From contig JAALGZ010000014.1 of assembly GCA_015227615.1 (NCBI GenBank), positions 310,001 to 374,000 on the forward strand: a stretch of 64,000 nt of DNA, in the 5' to 3' direction. This document shows positions 10,621-21,034 of this stretch, in pieces. Every line of letters starts with the position of its first letter. Position 1 is the first letter of the stretch. This DNA comes from Labyrinthula sp. Ha. Lineage: Eukaryota > Sar > Bigyra > Labyrinthulida > Labyrinthulaceae. The position numbers and the translations under genes are program-made. The notes under the pieces are model-generated. The model did no database searches and had not been told where the DNA came from. It was given only the letters and a program-made list of their open reading frames with translations.

Positions 10621-13141
10621 AATCTCCGTGTGGCTGCAGGATAGAGGTAAAAGAGGCGGTTTCTCTTATGTAAGTAACTTAAAAATCGTTTGATATAGAA
10701 AGGATAACAAAAACTGCATTGAAATAGAGTAAATGAAACGCAATGATTTCGAGGAAGAATACAGAAGCTTTTTCTTATATCTGGTGTTTTCCGATGCTTC
10801 TTTTCGTTGGGTATTCGATGAGTAATGTCATATTGTGCTAAAAGGAATTCTTGGTTTTGCTAGTTTGAAAATAATATCTAGACATGGATACTGAAACCTG
10901 GACAATGGATACCCTCTGGGAAAACTTTTCATCGAGAATTTTATATTTCATATTCTTTTTCTTACTCAGACTAGTCTTAGAAGTTCCATAAAATCCAAAA
11001 AGTCTTTGAATATTCTAAGATCCCTTCGCAAGCATTTCTCAAAATTTCGTCAGAGTTTGATCGATCTTTTCTCACGGGAACATGCGTTCCCATGAGTTAT
11101 GTAAACCATGTCACCACAGAAATGATAGTCAGACACGAAGCAGTCGAGTGTACGACTCTCTCCTTACTGAATGTTTACACTTTACATAGTTATAATACAA
11201 TATTACATTACCGCACAATTGGTGCAACTTTACATAATACATCTTTACTAATACATAAGCACCGGAAACAACAGACCGTAAAACCTTAATATCTCAACAA
11301 CTGCTTGGAGTTTGAAGACGTTACTTATATCATTTTAAAGCCCTTTTCGAGTTCTTTCAGGTTGTATAACTTAATATACTTATTCTCTTACACATATAGA
11401 CTATACAGACAATTATTTGTCTAACTTTAATACCTTAAGTAGTCAATTATTAGTAAGAAATTGTAGTTCAAAAATCAAGAATTGGTTCCAAAGTCAGAGC
11501 TACAATATTACTGGTTTAAAGTGTGGAACATTGGTTCCGGCTGCTATATAAGAATGTTCCCTCCTGGATCGTTAACTCCACTTATGAGCCTTAACCCCAC
11601 AAATATTTACCAGTCTTACCAATGGAAAGGGATGTGCCGTATTAAGAATTATCAATAATTAAATGATTCTTACTTTGAATCAGATTGACAATAGCAAAAT
11701 TGGGGTTTTGATTCATATCACTTAAGTGTGATTTTATTCTGCGTGTCACTAAACATTAATTCTCAACTAACAGAATTTGGAAATTATTTATAATTATCAT
11801 TGAAAAAAATATTGCAAAATCTAAATCAACAAATTATTAATGAATTAAATCCCTTCATTGCTCATAACACCAAGGAGATTCCTTCGTCTCAACCAAACAT
11901 ACTAATGGCCACTCATTATTCTGTTGATTTCGAATTACAATCGCAGGCGGGTTGCTTAGTCATACCATTTAATGGACGGATTGAAAACTTTCGGGCGGAC
12001 TAAATGAATTAGAAAATTTAATAATCAACACTTCTTGATACTGTTTACGTTCTTGCTAGTGCTACTACAAACTAAAACCAGTTATTGCATTCTCCGAAGC
12101 TCGTTTCCTAAAACCATCACTCTTACTTTTATTATGAACGCTTAAAGCGTACAGAACAACTGCTTTATACGACCTCATAAAAACTAATGTCATGAGTGGT
12201 GAACAATCCATCCTTTTCATAGGGCCAATTCTTTGACTAAGGACACCAGAAAGTCTTGCTCAAGAGTTTTTTCAATAAACACCAAATTAAATGCATAGAA
12301 AAAGAAATGAACCTACTTCTATTATTCTCTCTAGCAGAGATTATCTATTGAAGGTTATGTTCGAATATAGCCCATGTTGCCTTTAGCAACAAATGGCACG
12401 AAAGCTGATGAAATGAAGCTGCTTCTACCTCCAATGCAGGTGTACAGGCATGGTAACGATCATTAGGTAGTAGCCCAACCAACATCGTTTTAGAAAGTGA
12501 TAAAAGGTATACTTAGAGTAGATGAAAAAGGTATTGATACCAGATAAAGGTTTTACTTACCAGCAGCACAGGTTCTTCAACATGTGTAACTGATAAATTT
12601 CGCCTCCTTGTATACTAATAAATTAATCTCTCTAAAAAGTACTGTACTTCCTAGATCGTTTCTTGGAACAACCCTAAATTTCGAGACAACCCCTTGATTA
12701 GACCAATCAGATGAGAGGGCTACATTATCAACTGACATCACCAGAATTAATAGTTCTTGAGATTCGCATTCTACAGCAATGAGCAAAGTTTCAAATGAGA
12801 AAAATAGCTTGGTGGAGAGAATGTAATTATAACAAACATTGAAAGTGTTATTATTTGAGAAAGCAAGCTATCTAGTCTTAGTCAATTAGCTTGCATCTAA
12901 CTAGTTTCAATAACTTCTCTGCAACTGAAAAACTTTTCATACCAAATACTGACCTATTCAATAGCACTGTTGCTGTCCATTCTGCACTGTTATCTGTATT
13001 CGCTAATTTTTCCTTCTTAAAGCCTTAGCACAGAAATTAAGGAGAAATTCTTGATGTCAATTTGTGCTCGTATGGCATTGCAATAAAAGCTTACAATTGT
13101 TTTCTATCTTGCGGCTCAAATTGAGCTAACTTTAATGGAGC
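10621..13141. other. gene-free region
   Basis: This 2.5-kb AT-rich spacer lies between the SNF2 and XRN genes. Short open frames at 11800-12003 and 12577-12786 show no domain or intron structure that I can support. The first 60 bp presumably hold the SNF2 gene promoter. Confidence 0.5.
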
Positions 13142-15625
13142 TCATCTGCGACGACGGACAACTCTGTTCCCTATTGAAAGCGCCTTGATTTCCTTTGCAG
13201 ATACCTGAACTGAAGCAGAAAACAGCCTACTGCTCGCCTTCTGACGCATGTTCCTAAACACTTCATCTAGAGTTGCCGAAGACTTTGGAGAGGTTTTGCG
13301 TAAGCGCAGAATAGGATCTGTGCCTGCTTGCACACCTTCATTAACTGTTCGTAATAACTTCTTGTTTTGAAGTGTCAATCTAAATTTTGCATCCGGATCC
13401 TTAGGTGGTATAGTGTAAGTTTCTGAACGTTCATTTCTCAATTTTTCTTCGACGGAAAAATAATGCTGCTTCGTTCTCACAAAATCTTTAATTTCCTCGA
13501 TCTCCTTCGGCTTTAACAGAGGCATCTGGAGAACCCATTGCCACCTTATTCTCTTATAGTCATTGTCCAAATCTGACTCGGTTATGGTAGGAAACAGAAA
13601 TTTTAATAAACGCTCCTCATCAGTGGTTTCTTTAATATACTGTGAGAAAACTGTCGGGAAAAGAGTTTCCTTTTGCTTAGGTAGAACACAGAGCTGCTGT
13701 ACAAAAGCATTCATAGGTTTACCCAAATCAAACGTAAAATCTTCTTTTAATTTATCCACTTTAGAGTCATCCACTTCGCCTTCTGTCAAAATCTTGCCAT
13801 TAAAATAATCTGAAATGTCACTTATAAATGGTGCATAATGAAAAGGATAATACCAATCCCACGAAGGAGCACCTTTAAAATAATATAAAGTTGTGAATTG
13901 CGCTGTTTTAACGAAATTAAAACACATATCAGCAACTTGTTTTGTTAATCCTCTTTCCTCGTAATAATCACGTTTAAATTCAGCCAAATTTTCGAACTCT
14001 AAAACCGAAACTTCATCGTGTTGAGTTTGAGATCGACGTGCTTCATACTCAATTTCGTCCAAATAGACAGCTTTGAAACGTTCTATTGCTTCTTTCGACA
14101 AGTCTCGCTTAATGCAGGCTTTTCCTTTTTGAAGGTCCATTTCGAATTTATTTCTGATTGCATATTCTTTTAAAATCAGGTTAACATTTGTAGAATTACT
14201 ACGAACTGTTAACTCTGCATCCGTTTGTTCAAAAGTAACTGCATGATTCAACTTTTCCTCAATCTCTGCAGTGTCAACTTTGCCATGAATCAAAAAGTTA
14301 GAGATCAAACTTCGGAGATAGAACTTTGCTTTATTCAACGGTACACGATCACCGTGTAAATTCGGGCATAACACATCTAATGAACAAACCTCCCCAGCAT
14401 CTATGCTGGGGCATGGAGTTTCTCTTTCGGGAAGCGCATGTTTTTGTACCAAAAGAGGGGCTTCAAGTTCTCTCAAAATGCTTAAAAAATCAGGAAGTTC
14501 CTCCAACTTTACCTTACAATTCTCATCCGTAATATATCGTGTCGATAGAACATCTTTTGTTGATTGTGCAAAGGAGCCGTTGGAAAAACTTTCAAAGTTC
14601 TCGAAGAAATTTTTTGCAGGGTCGAAATCATAGCTGTACAGAAAGTGTTTGTACGCAACCAGAACTTCATCAATGGCTTTAGTTCGAATATCAAACTTAA
14701 GAAGATTAGGTTGAAAATCATTTCCAAGGAAGTTTAATAAAAAAATCAGATCTTGAAAAATTCTACGTTCATTCAAAGGTTCAGCTTCCTCTGCAAAATT
14801 CATTCCAGCAGATAAGTATTCCAGAATTTTAAGCTTGAATGCCTGAGAATCAAAAATTTCAAAATCATGGAACCCAAACCGCTGAATTTTTCTATACAGA
14901 TCTAAATTGTATCTTGGCTCATCAATAAATTTCATAATTTGTTCCTTTCGTGCACTTTCTTGTCGCAAAACATGAATGTTTGCATCTGTTGCAAAGCTCA
15001 AGAAAACCAAATCTCCATCATCACTCAAAACGACATTTTTTTCTCCTGACAAATCGTTCTCGCGCAGATACTCTAAAATTTTATGCTCACCCTCCATAGG
15101 AGCTAAAGAATCAGAAACTATAAATTCAATGTAAGGAAATTTTTCGTTAATATCTTCTTCAACGAATTTCCTAAGCTCAATGGATAATTCGTGCATAAAT
15201 GGAGTTCCTGGGGTAATGTCCCACTGTGATAATCCAGAAACTTCTGACTCGCTATTCGCAGGAGGTTCTAAGTTTAAGGATCTTATTTCCTCATATATTT
15301 CCCCTGTTATGTTCTCTAAAGAGTCAGCATCAAGAATGGCGCGATATCTTCTTTCCCGCTGATGATTTATTTTCGCTCGAGGAGGGGGGCCATCCAAAGC
15401 AAGATAAACTCGTTTCGAAGGGTTTGCTATCCTGAAAATGTGTTCTATATCTTGGAATATAGATGTAAAATATTCGCCATCTTTAGCACTTTTTGTCGCT
15501 GTGTGAACGAGGCCGTTCAGATCAATAAAGAGGTTGTCGCAGGTGGTAGGGAGTTGCAGAGAACAGGGAGCGCTTAAACTCGATACTCTATTTAGTAACC
15601 ACCCATATAATCCTGGGATTCCCAT
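13142..15625 (-). CDS. XRN-family 5'-3' exoribonuclease with CCCH zinc finger
   Basis: The protein has 827 residues, about the length of Rat1/XRN2. The N terminus MGIPGLYGWLLNR is a variant of the XRN start. Conserved blocks follow: FIDLNGLVHTA, LDGPPPRAKINHQRERRYR, APMEGEHKILEYLR, VLSDDGDLVFLS, FLLNFLGNDFQP, and YYPFHYAPFISD in conserved region 2. These hold the acidic residues of the two-metal active site. The enzyme degrades 5'-monophosphorylated RNA. Between the two conserved regions, Cys405, Cys414, Cys420 and His424 form an exact C-x8-C-x5-C-x3-H zinc finger. Canonical XRN2/Rat1 has a CCHC knuckle elsewhere or none. The C-terminal tail is short and basic, ending VVRRRR, possibly a nuclear signal. 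No intron is needed. Confidence 0.9.
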   Translation of the reverse strand: MGIPGLYGWLLNRVSSLSAPCSLQLPTTCDNLFIDLNGLVHTATKSAKDGEYFTSIFQDIEHIFRIANPSKRVYLALDGPPPRAKINHQRERRYRAILDADSLENITGEIYEEIRSLNLEPPANSESEVSGLSQWDITPGTPFMHELSIELRKFVEEDINEKFPYIEFIVSDSLAPMEGEHKILEYLRENDLSGEKNVVLSDDGDLVFLSFATDANIHVLRQESARKEQIMKFIDEPRYNLDLYRKIQRFGFHDFEIFDSQAFKLKILEYLSAGMNFAEEAEPLNERRIFQDLIFLLNFLGNDFQPNLLKFDIRTKAIDEVLVAYKHFLYSYDFDPAKNFFENFESFSNGSFAQSTKDVLSTRYITDENCKVKLEELPDFLSILRELEAPLLVQKHALPERETPCPSIDAGEVCSLDVLCPNLHGDRVPLNKAKFYLRSLISNFLIHGKVDTAEIEEKLNHAVTFEQTDAELTVRSNSTNVNLILKEYAIRNKFEMDLQKGKACIKRDLSKEAIERFKAVYLDEIEYEARRSQTQHDEVSVLEFENLAEFKRDYYEERGLTKQVADMCFNFVKTAQFTTLYYFKGAPSWDWYYPFHYAPFISDISDYFNGKILTEGEVDDSKVDKLKEDFTFDLGKPMNAFVQQLCVLPKQKETLFPTVFSQYIKETTDEERLLKFLFPTITESDLDNDYKRIRWQWVLQMPLLKPKEIEEIKDFVRTKQHYFSVEEKLRNERSETYTIPPKDPDAKFRLTLQNKKLLRTVNEGVQAGTDPILRLRKTSPKSSATLDEVFRNMRQKASSRLFSASVQVSAKEIKALSIGNRVVRRRR

Positions 15626-15728
15626 ATGCTGAATAAATTTTTAGTAGAGAGTCTATAGCGCTGAGATTTCTTGTTGCTCAGTTGTGGTTCCTCGATTGTT
15701 AGTTCTTCCCGAAAGTGCACAGGATGGG

Positions 15729-15737
15729 GTAATGCAA
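15729..15737 (-). promoter_or_regulatory. TTGCATTAC motif upstream of XRN
   Basis: TTGCATTAC followed by CCC reads in the direction of the XRN gene, about 105 bp before its ATG. The same word lies upstream of the E2 variant, the metalloprotease and the lipoyl-KGD4 gene, each time in the gene's own direction. It may be a shared promoter element. Confidence 0.35.
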
Positions 15738-18700
15738 CATTGCAGATTAAAAGAGTTAGACTATTACAAAATGGTCTTCCACTGAAGTCTGAATACTCTG
15801 CGGTGCTACAAAACACCTCAATCTGGTTGCAAAATAAAGATAACTCTATCAAAAAAACATTCTCCTTTTGTCCAATATTTTCAAGTTGATATGACTGTTA
15901 CGCATTGTTCGTCCTTTGTATCGAAATGACAGTTATCATTTTCACTACAAATTTTTCTCTCTAGGCCAAGTATAATTACATCCTTTTAAATTGCACAAAT
16001 TACTAGATCACATAAAAATATTTTTAATTATACTTATATTAAACTTTTATGGCCCAAAACTGAATTTAAATTTCCAAACAAAAGCAACGGAAGAGGTTTT
16101 TTTACAGGTGGATATTAAGACCTGTTAGCTTCGTTTCAAAAAGTTCAAGTACCCAACAATAAAAATAAGTGAAAATTATCTTATTTAAAAATATATAATG
16201 TATTTTGTAAAGTAAAAAACTTTTTACCTGTTACAGTTATGAATATTTAAGCATTAAACGAAAAACTGAACAAATACTCCCATGGAAATGGAATGTAAAC
16301 ATCAAAAAGCTTTGGGGTATTATTGAAATACGGGATTACCCATAGAATTGGGTTATTATACTATAAGATAACAGGTTAAATAATCTACTACCTTGTATTG
16401 ATTGGTTACAGGTTAAGCTGTAGAATCAGGAGTAGAATTGCAAAGGGGTTAAATATGAATGATCCCTACAACATAACATTACAGTTACCAATATTCAATT
16501 GAAAACTAATTTTTGAAATGATGGCGGTATTATCTATAGAACAGTTAATTTAAGTAAAATATTGTTTTCAACAGGGAGAAAATCGATAAATAATAAGAAG
16601 AGCGTCACAGTTGAAGTATGTACAAATAAGGACACCTAGACATGCGAGGCGATTACTTACTCTTACATCCATTACCTTCTGTTGTTAATAGGTATTCAAA
16701 AATATTACTTCAATTTTATAGTTAAATTTAAAACTCATGTGTAAAATTTTTTAACTGGTAATTTCTTGTTTCTTAATGTTAGGAAGGAGGTAGCAAGATG
16801 GGTTCTAGTGGAATAGTTTCAATATTCTTATTAAACTATTCTACAGAATGCATATATCATGCTACTATAGGAAGCTAACGGATATAATCAGTACTTTTGA
16901 TATTTTTAGTCATAATAAAAACATTTTTGAGGTTCCAATTCAGGGATAATAAACTTTAAAATTTATAATTATTATATATTAAGGTGCAGAAAACTGAAAT
17001 CAATATCACGAGGGCAGGATAGAAAAAGCTTAAAAAACTTTAGAATAATACGTTAACGATAATGTTAGATAAAACCTTCCGCAATTGCCACAGTGATTGG
17101 TTACATCCTATTGCGATGAAGTTTCCAGTACTTTAATTAACACACCCAAGAAAGGAGCGAGTATAACCTTGAGTGAAACATATATCAGACTTTTGCTTTC
17201 ACTAATCTCACAATTACTTAAAATAAAAACTAGAGCTGCAATGTTCTATAGTTTCTGCACTGTATTTATTTTAATCAGATATAAAGGCCGTTTTCAAACC
17301 AAATATTGTTTTTCGACAGCATAAAATCCCATAGGGCTTTCTGGTAATCTCAGATATAGCTACCTCATAGTATACTAAACATGCTTGTGGAACGATTATG
17401 AGCTCAGTTGCATTCTGATCTGAGTTTTCATAATTAAAATCAGTTTTAATTTTAGAGCTTAATTATTTTAGATTTGTTTCTTATTAATGCAGAGCTAATG
17501 ATTTCTATATTATATTTCGTTGAGCCTCAGATATTCGGGAAGCACTGAACTGTAACATTTTCTTAGTGGTTATTAGATCAACTAAATAGATTCTTAGTAC
17601 TACTTTTATTTTAAGTAAAGTCTTCCTAATATAATTAAAATATTTAATTAAAAAGAGCAAAGGTTCTATGCATTGTAAGCTATCATATAATGACAGGTAA
17701 AAAGTTAGAAACTAAGTTCTTATAGAAGTTACAGTTCTGGAGGAAATCTTGATTGCACGATTCATTTAAACCTAACCAATATCGATCACAGATCAATATA
17801 TAATGAATAATTAAGATACTATAAAATAGTTTTTGCTTACACTCATTACATGAATATGGCATTTACTAGGAATTGGAATTGATTTAATGATAATTTATCA
17901 ATGAATTTCTTGCCTATATTTTTCTTATTAAATGATTCGTTTAGCCCCCTCCAGTCATCTTACTGATTCTTCCTAACAAAATAATAAAAAATGAAATAAA
18001 GAACGTTTAATTTGAATCAAAATCCGAGTTCTCGTACTGATAATCAGAATAGAAATTACTATGAATTGATTTTTGATAAGTTTTATCAATTCTGTTACTG
18101 GGCCTTCACTGAGAGCTGAACCTAGTCGATTGATAACCAGGAATAAATACCTAACCATGTATAAAGAATATGCAACCTAACTATCTTATCCTTTTTGTGT
18201 AGGAAGAATGTAGGAATCCAGTTAAATTGATGGTTTTCGTGATTATCTTGATGAACAAAACGTAAATAGTGCCAGGCTCCATTCTGAAGTTCAGTTTTCA
18301 ATGGATCACTATAATTATTATCAAACTTCGTGGAACTTTTTCTTGATGAATACGAAATGCGCGAAAAAAATATGGTTTCCTGAATGTTCTTTGCATATTA
18401 TCTAGTTGCAATATTTTGACTCGACCTCTTCTATCTCAATCTCATGAGGGAATACAATCTAACTGGGGCCTTAGTTATTTTATGGATTTATTTAAATATT
18501 ACCATGAGAAGCCTAATTTTGAGCCCTTTTCCTCAATGGCAGCACCGGTGTAAATATAAGAAATATAACTTAGTTTTAGTAAAAATAGGGTAGACTGTTT
18601 TGCACTATAAGTTTTATTTTTGTGGGGTCAAGAAGTTGTATGTCTCGTTTAACCCATGAACGCTATTGTCACCACTTGCAAAACCTATTCTATTATTACA

Positions 18701-19569
18701 ATAGTGTCACATTAAAAAAAATAAAGTGATTGGAATGGAACTTGAAGAAATGAGTCCGAGATTAGGTAGTCGGGCACAAGACAGAATTCTGCATTTCTCC
18801 TGGTGCGAAGCGATTCTAGAGTTCAATTTATTCTATTGTTCCCCTAAGTCACACAATTGTTAGTATAATTTAATCAAAAATATGCTACAACCTCATACTT
18901 GAAATTTATTTAAACTGCTTGGTTGGTCTGGAAAATGTGTATTAGCTAACAGCTATGAAATTGAGATATCTTCTTGTTTATACGTTTAAGATTCGGATTT
19001 CCATACTAATCAGCAGCTTTGATATAGAATAAAAGGTTATTTAATATATTTATCTAAGTTTTGGTCTTACTATTTGCATTTTCTCGGCTGCATGTCTATA
19101 GTGACCTATAAAATCTCTCTGCAGGTAAGAAAGGTACATTATGAACAAATGAAACAGTGAAAAAGTCTAATTTTTCGCTTCTACACAGATAAAAATTATT
19201 TTTTATTTAGGTTTTAGTTTTGAGATAGAAATTTTTTATAAATTTTACATATTCATTGTTGTTAATTAAAAATCATAGCTCATTTTATTGTCGACTTTTA
19301 TAGAGACTACAAAGAACTCTGTTACCAGAAATCATGAAATATAAGAAAAAGTTAATTATAATGAATTGAATTAAATTAAAGTTAAATACTATCCAAAACG
19401 TATTAACTTGGGTAATCTAACCTAAGACTGAGTACATGCCAGGGTAATGTAACTTCGAACTGTTAGCTAGGGACCCTAGTGAGGTAATTTGTTGTAAATG
19501 TAGACAATAATTCTAAAAAGATAAAAAGAATTATGGTAGCACTCTTGTATAATTCTATTATCTTTAAAA
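15738..19569. other. gene-free region before the palindrome
   Basis: This is 3.8 kb of AT-rich sequence. Open frames such as 17097-17324 have no domain signature. I found no credible gene, RNA or repeat, apart from weak echoes of the dispersed repeat near 18000. Confidence 0.5.
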
Positions 19570-19692
19570 TAAAATTTCCTTCCTATTTAATGTTAACGGA
19601 CGAAAGTGTATCATTAGCCGGTTGTGTGAAAAATTATAAATAAACAACTAGAGAAATGCTAATCTTAAGATGGAATTACCCTAGATTTTGTT

Positions 19693-19980
19693 ATGGCAGC
19701 TGTACGCGAATCAGAGGAAAGGAAAAACTTTGTAGATTGGAAACCAGAATATATTGATCTGGACCAGCTTCCTCCGGATTATCCAGCTTTAATTGGAATA
19801 TCACTTGCTGTTATTGGTTTCATACTGAAAATAAGACCCATAGTACTATCATCAATCTTTCTCTTACTGTCCTCACTTTCTAGGTGCAAGTTCTACGCTT
19901 TTGACTGGGTTCAGATAATTATTTCATTTGGTTTTATTATAACTGGTTTGTGTTTTAATTCTTATTATGAACTTTGGTAA
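19693..19980 (+). CDS. Asterix/PAT10 (WDR83OS)-like ER membrane protein, left copy
   Basis: The protein has 95 residues. A polar N-terminal segment of about 25 residues is followed by PPDYPALIGISLAVIGF-type sequence and about three hydrophobic segments (roughly 33-50, 50-66 and 75-92), with DWVQIIISFGFI in the last hairpin. Size, the PDY motif and topology resemble Asterix/PAT10, which pairs with CCDC47 in the ER as a chaperone for multipass membrane proteins. Recognition is by pattern only; an unrelated small membrane protein remains possible. The right-arm copy differs at one residue (Glu to Asp near residue 8). The coiled-coil gene starts 98 bp downstream in the same direction. Confidence 0.55.
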   Translation: MAAVRESEERKNFVDWKPEYIDLDQLPPDYPALIGISLAVIGFILKIRPIVLSSIFLLLSSLSRCKFYAFDWVQIIISFGFIITGLCFNSYYELW

Positions 19981-20012
19981 ATTTAATTATTTTTTAACAA
20001 CTTGTAAATGAT

Positions 20013-20063
20013 AAACGGATAATGTTCAATTTAAACAAAGAGACATTCTATTTAAACGGATAA
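20013..20063 (+). repeat. direct repeats AAACGGATAA flanking a 41-nt indel
   Basis: AAACGGATAA occurs at 20013-20022 and 20054-20063, 41 bp apart, just upstream of the left coiled-coil gene. The right arm has one copy (38436-38445) and is shorter by exactly 41 bp. This fits a deletion by recombination or slippage between the repeats, or a duplication in the left arm. The word resembles motifs near other starts, so the two coiled-coil genes may differ in promoter strength. Confidence 0.8.
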
Positions 20064-20078
20064 ACGTTCAAGTTAGTT

Positions 20079-20876
20079 ATGGTGAAAAAAAAGAAAGTAA
20101 AAAAAGAAGAAAAGAAAAAGGAAGAAAATTATGCTAAGTTAATATCCCGACTAGAAAATGACTTAAAATTAAAAATAGAAGAAGAAATTGAATTGAAAAC
20201 GAAGTTATCGGAAATGCAAGACGAAAAAGACAAGAGCGCGAGAGACTGCGAGGAGATTATGTATGTTTATCACAAAAAACTGGAGGAGAAAGGAAGTTTA
20301 ATGAAAAAGATGGAAGAGGAGCATGAAAATTTTGTTTCAACCTTAAGCGGTAGACTTGAAGAGAGGTCAAAACTATTAGACACTGTTATGAAAGATTTCA
20401 ATGAATATAAGGAAAATACAGAATCTGAATTATCAGCTGCAAAAGAAAAATTAAGTTCTTTTCAACAATTTTCCAGCGATAGAGATAGTTTGGAAATGAA
20501 GATTAAAAACTTGAAAGAAACTTTGGTTGAAAAAGAGTTTGCTCATGAGAACCATGTTCGGGAATTAGAACGAAAACATTTAAGACAAGAAGAAAAAATG
20601 AGACAGGAATTAAATGAAAATTTGGAAAAGAAGAAAAAACAACTTGAACAAGCAACAAAAGATAATTTGCAGTCTGTGGTGTTGAATATAATGGAAGAGA
20701 ATAAACACTTGAAAGCAGAACTGAGATTTCAATCCCAAGAGATAAATAGTTTATTAAAAGTTCAGTTAGAGCTGCAAAAAGAGTTGAAAAAAGTTAAAAA
20801 TGAAAAGAAAATGCTTTTGTTTGACTTAAAAAGTTTAATTGAGTTCAAGTCACTACAAAAAAAAGGGGAACACTAA
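20079..20876 (+). CDS. coiled-coil protein, left copy
   Basis: The protein has 265 residues, and almost all of it is charged heptad-like sequence rich in Lys, Glu and Leu. It begins with a Lys-rich tail (MVKKKKVKKEE) and continues as long helices to about residue 255. There is no signal peptide, membrane segment or catalytic motif. The basic head followed by a continuous coiled coil is reminiscent of basal-body or ciliary scaffold proteins, but that likeness is weak and I do not assign a function. The 5' end lies next to paired AAACGGATAA words absent as a pair in the right arm. It converges on the multicopper oxidase gene 158 bp away. Confidence 0.75.
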   Translation: MVKKKKVKKEEKKKEENYAKLISRLENDLKLKIEEEIELKTKLSEMQDEKDKSARDCEEIMYVYHKKLEEKGSLMKKMEEEHENFVSTLSGRLEERSKLLDTVMKDFNEYKENTESELSAAKEKLSSFQQFSSDRDSLEMKIKNLKETLVEKEFAHENHVRELERKHLRQEEKMRQELNENLEKKKKQLEQATKDNLQSVVLNIMEENKHLKAELRFQSQEINSLLKVQLELQKELKKVKNEKKMLLFDLKSLIEFKSLQKKGEH

Positions 20877-21034
20877 CTCCAAAATAAAGCTATACTTATC
20901 AAGAGTTTTTTCAATTTACAAGTTTTAACTTTAGTAATAAGCTAAATAATAAGCAGCAAATCAGAGTATTCAAAACTTAAATAATGGTGTTTACAATTAA
21001 TCTCTGGTTACTCAAACCATATTTCGTTTTAAAA

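Noticed and set aside
15592-15852. 86-residue frame overlapping the XRN start in another frame
   Set aside because: It shifts through the conserved MGIPGLYGWL start and has no domain; more likely 5' untranslated sequence.
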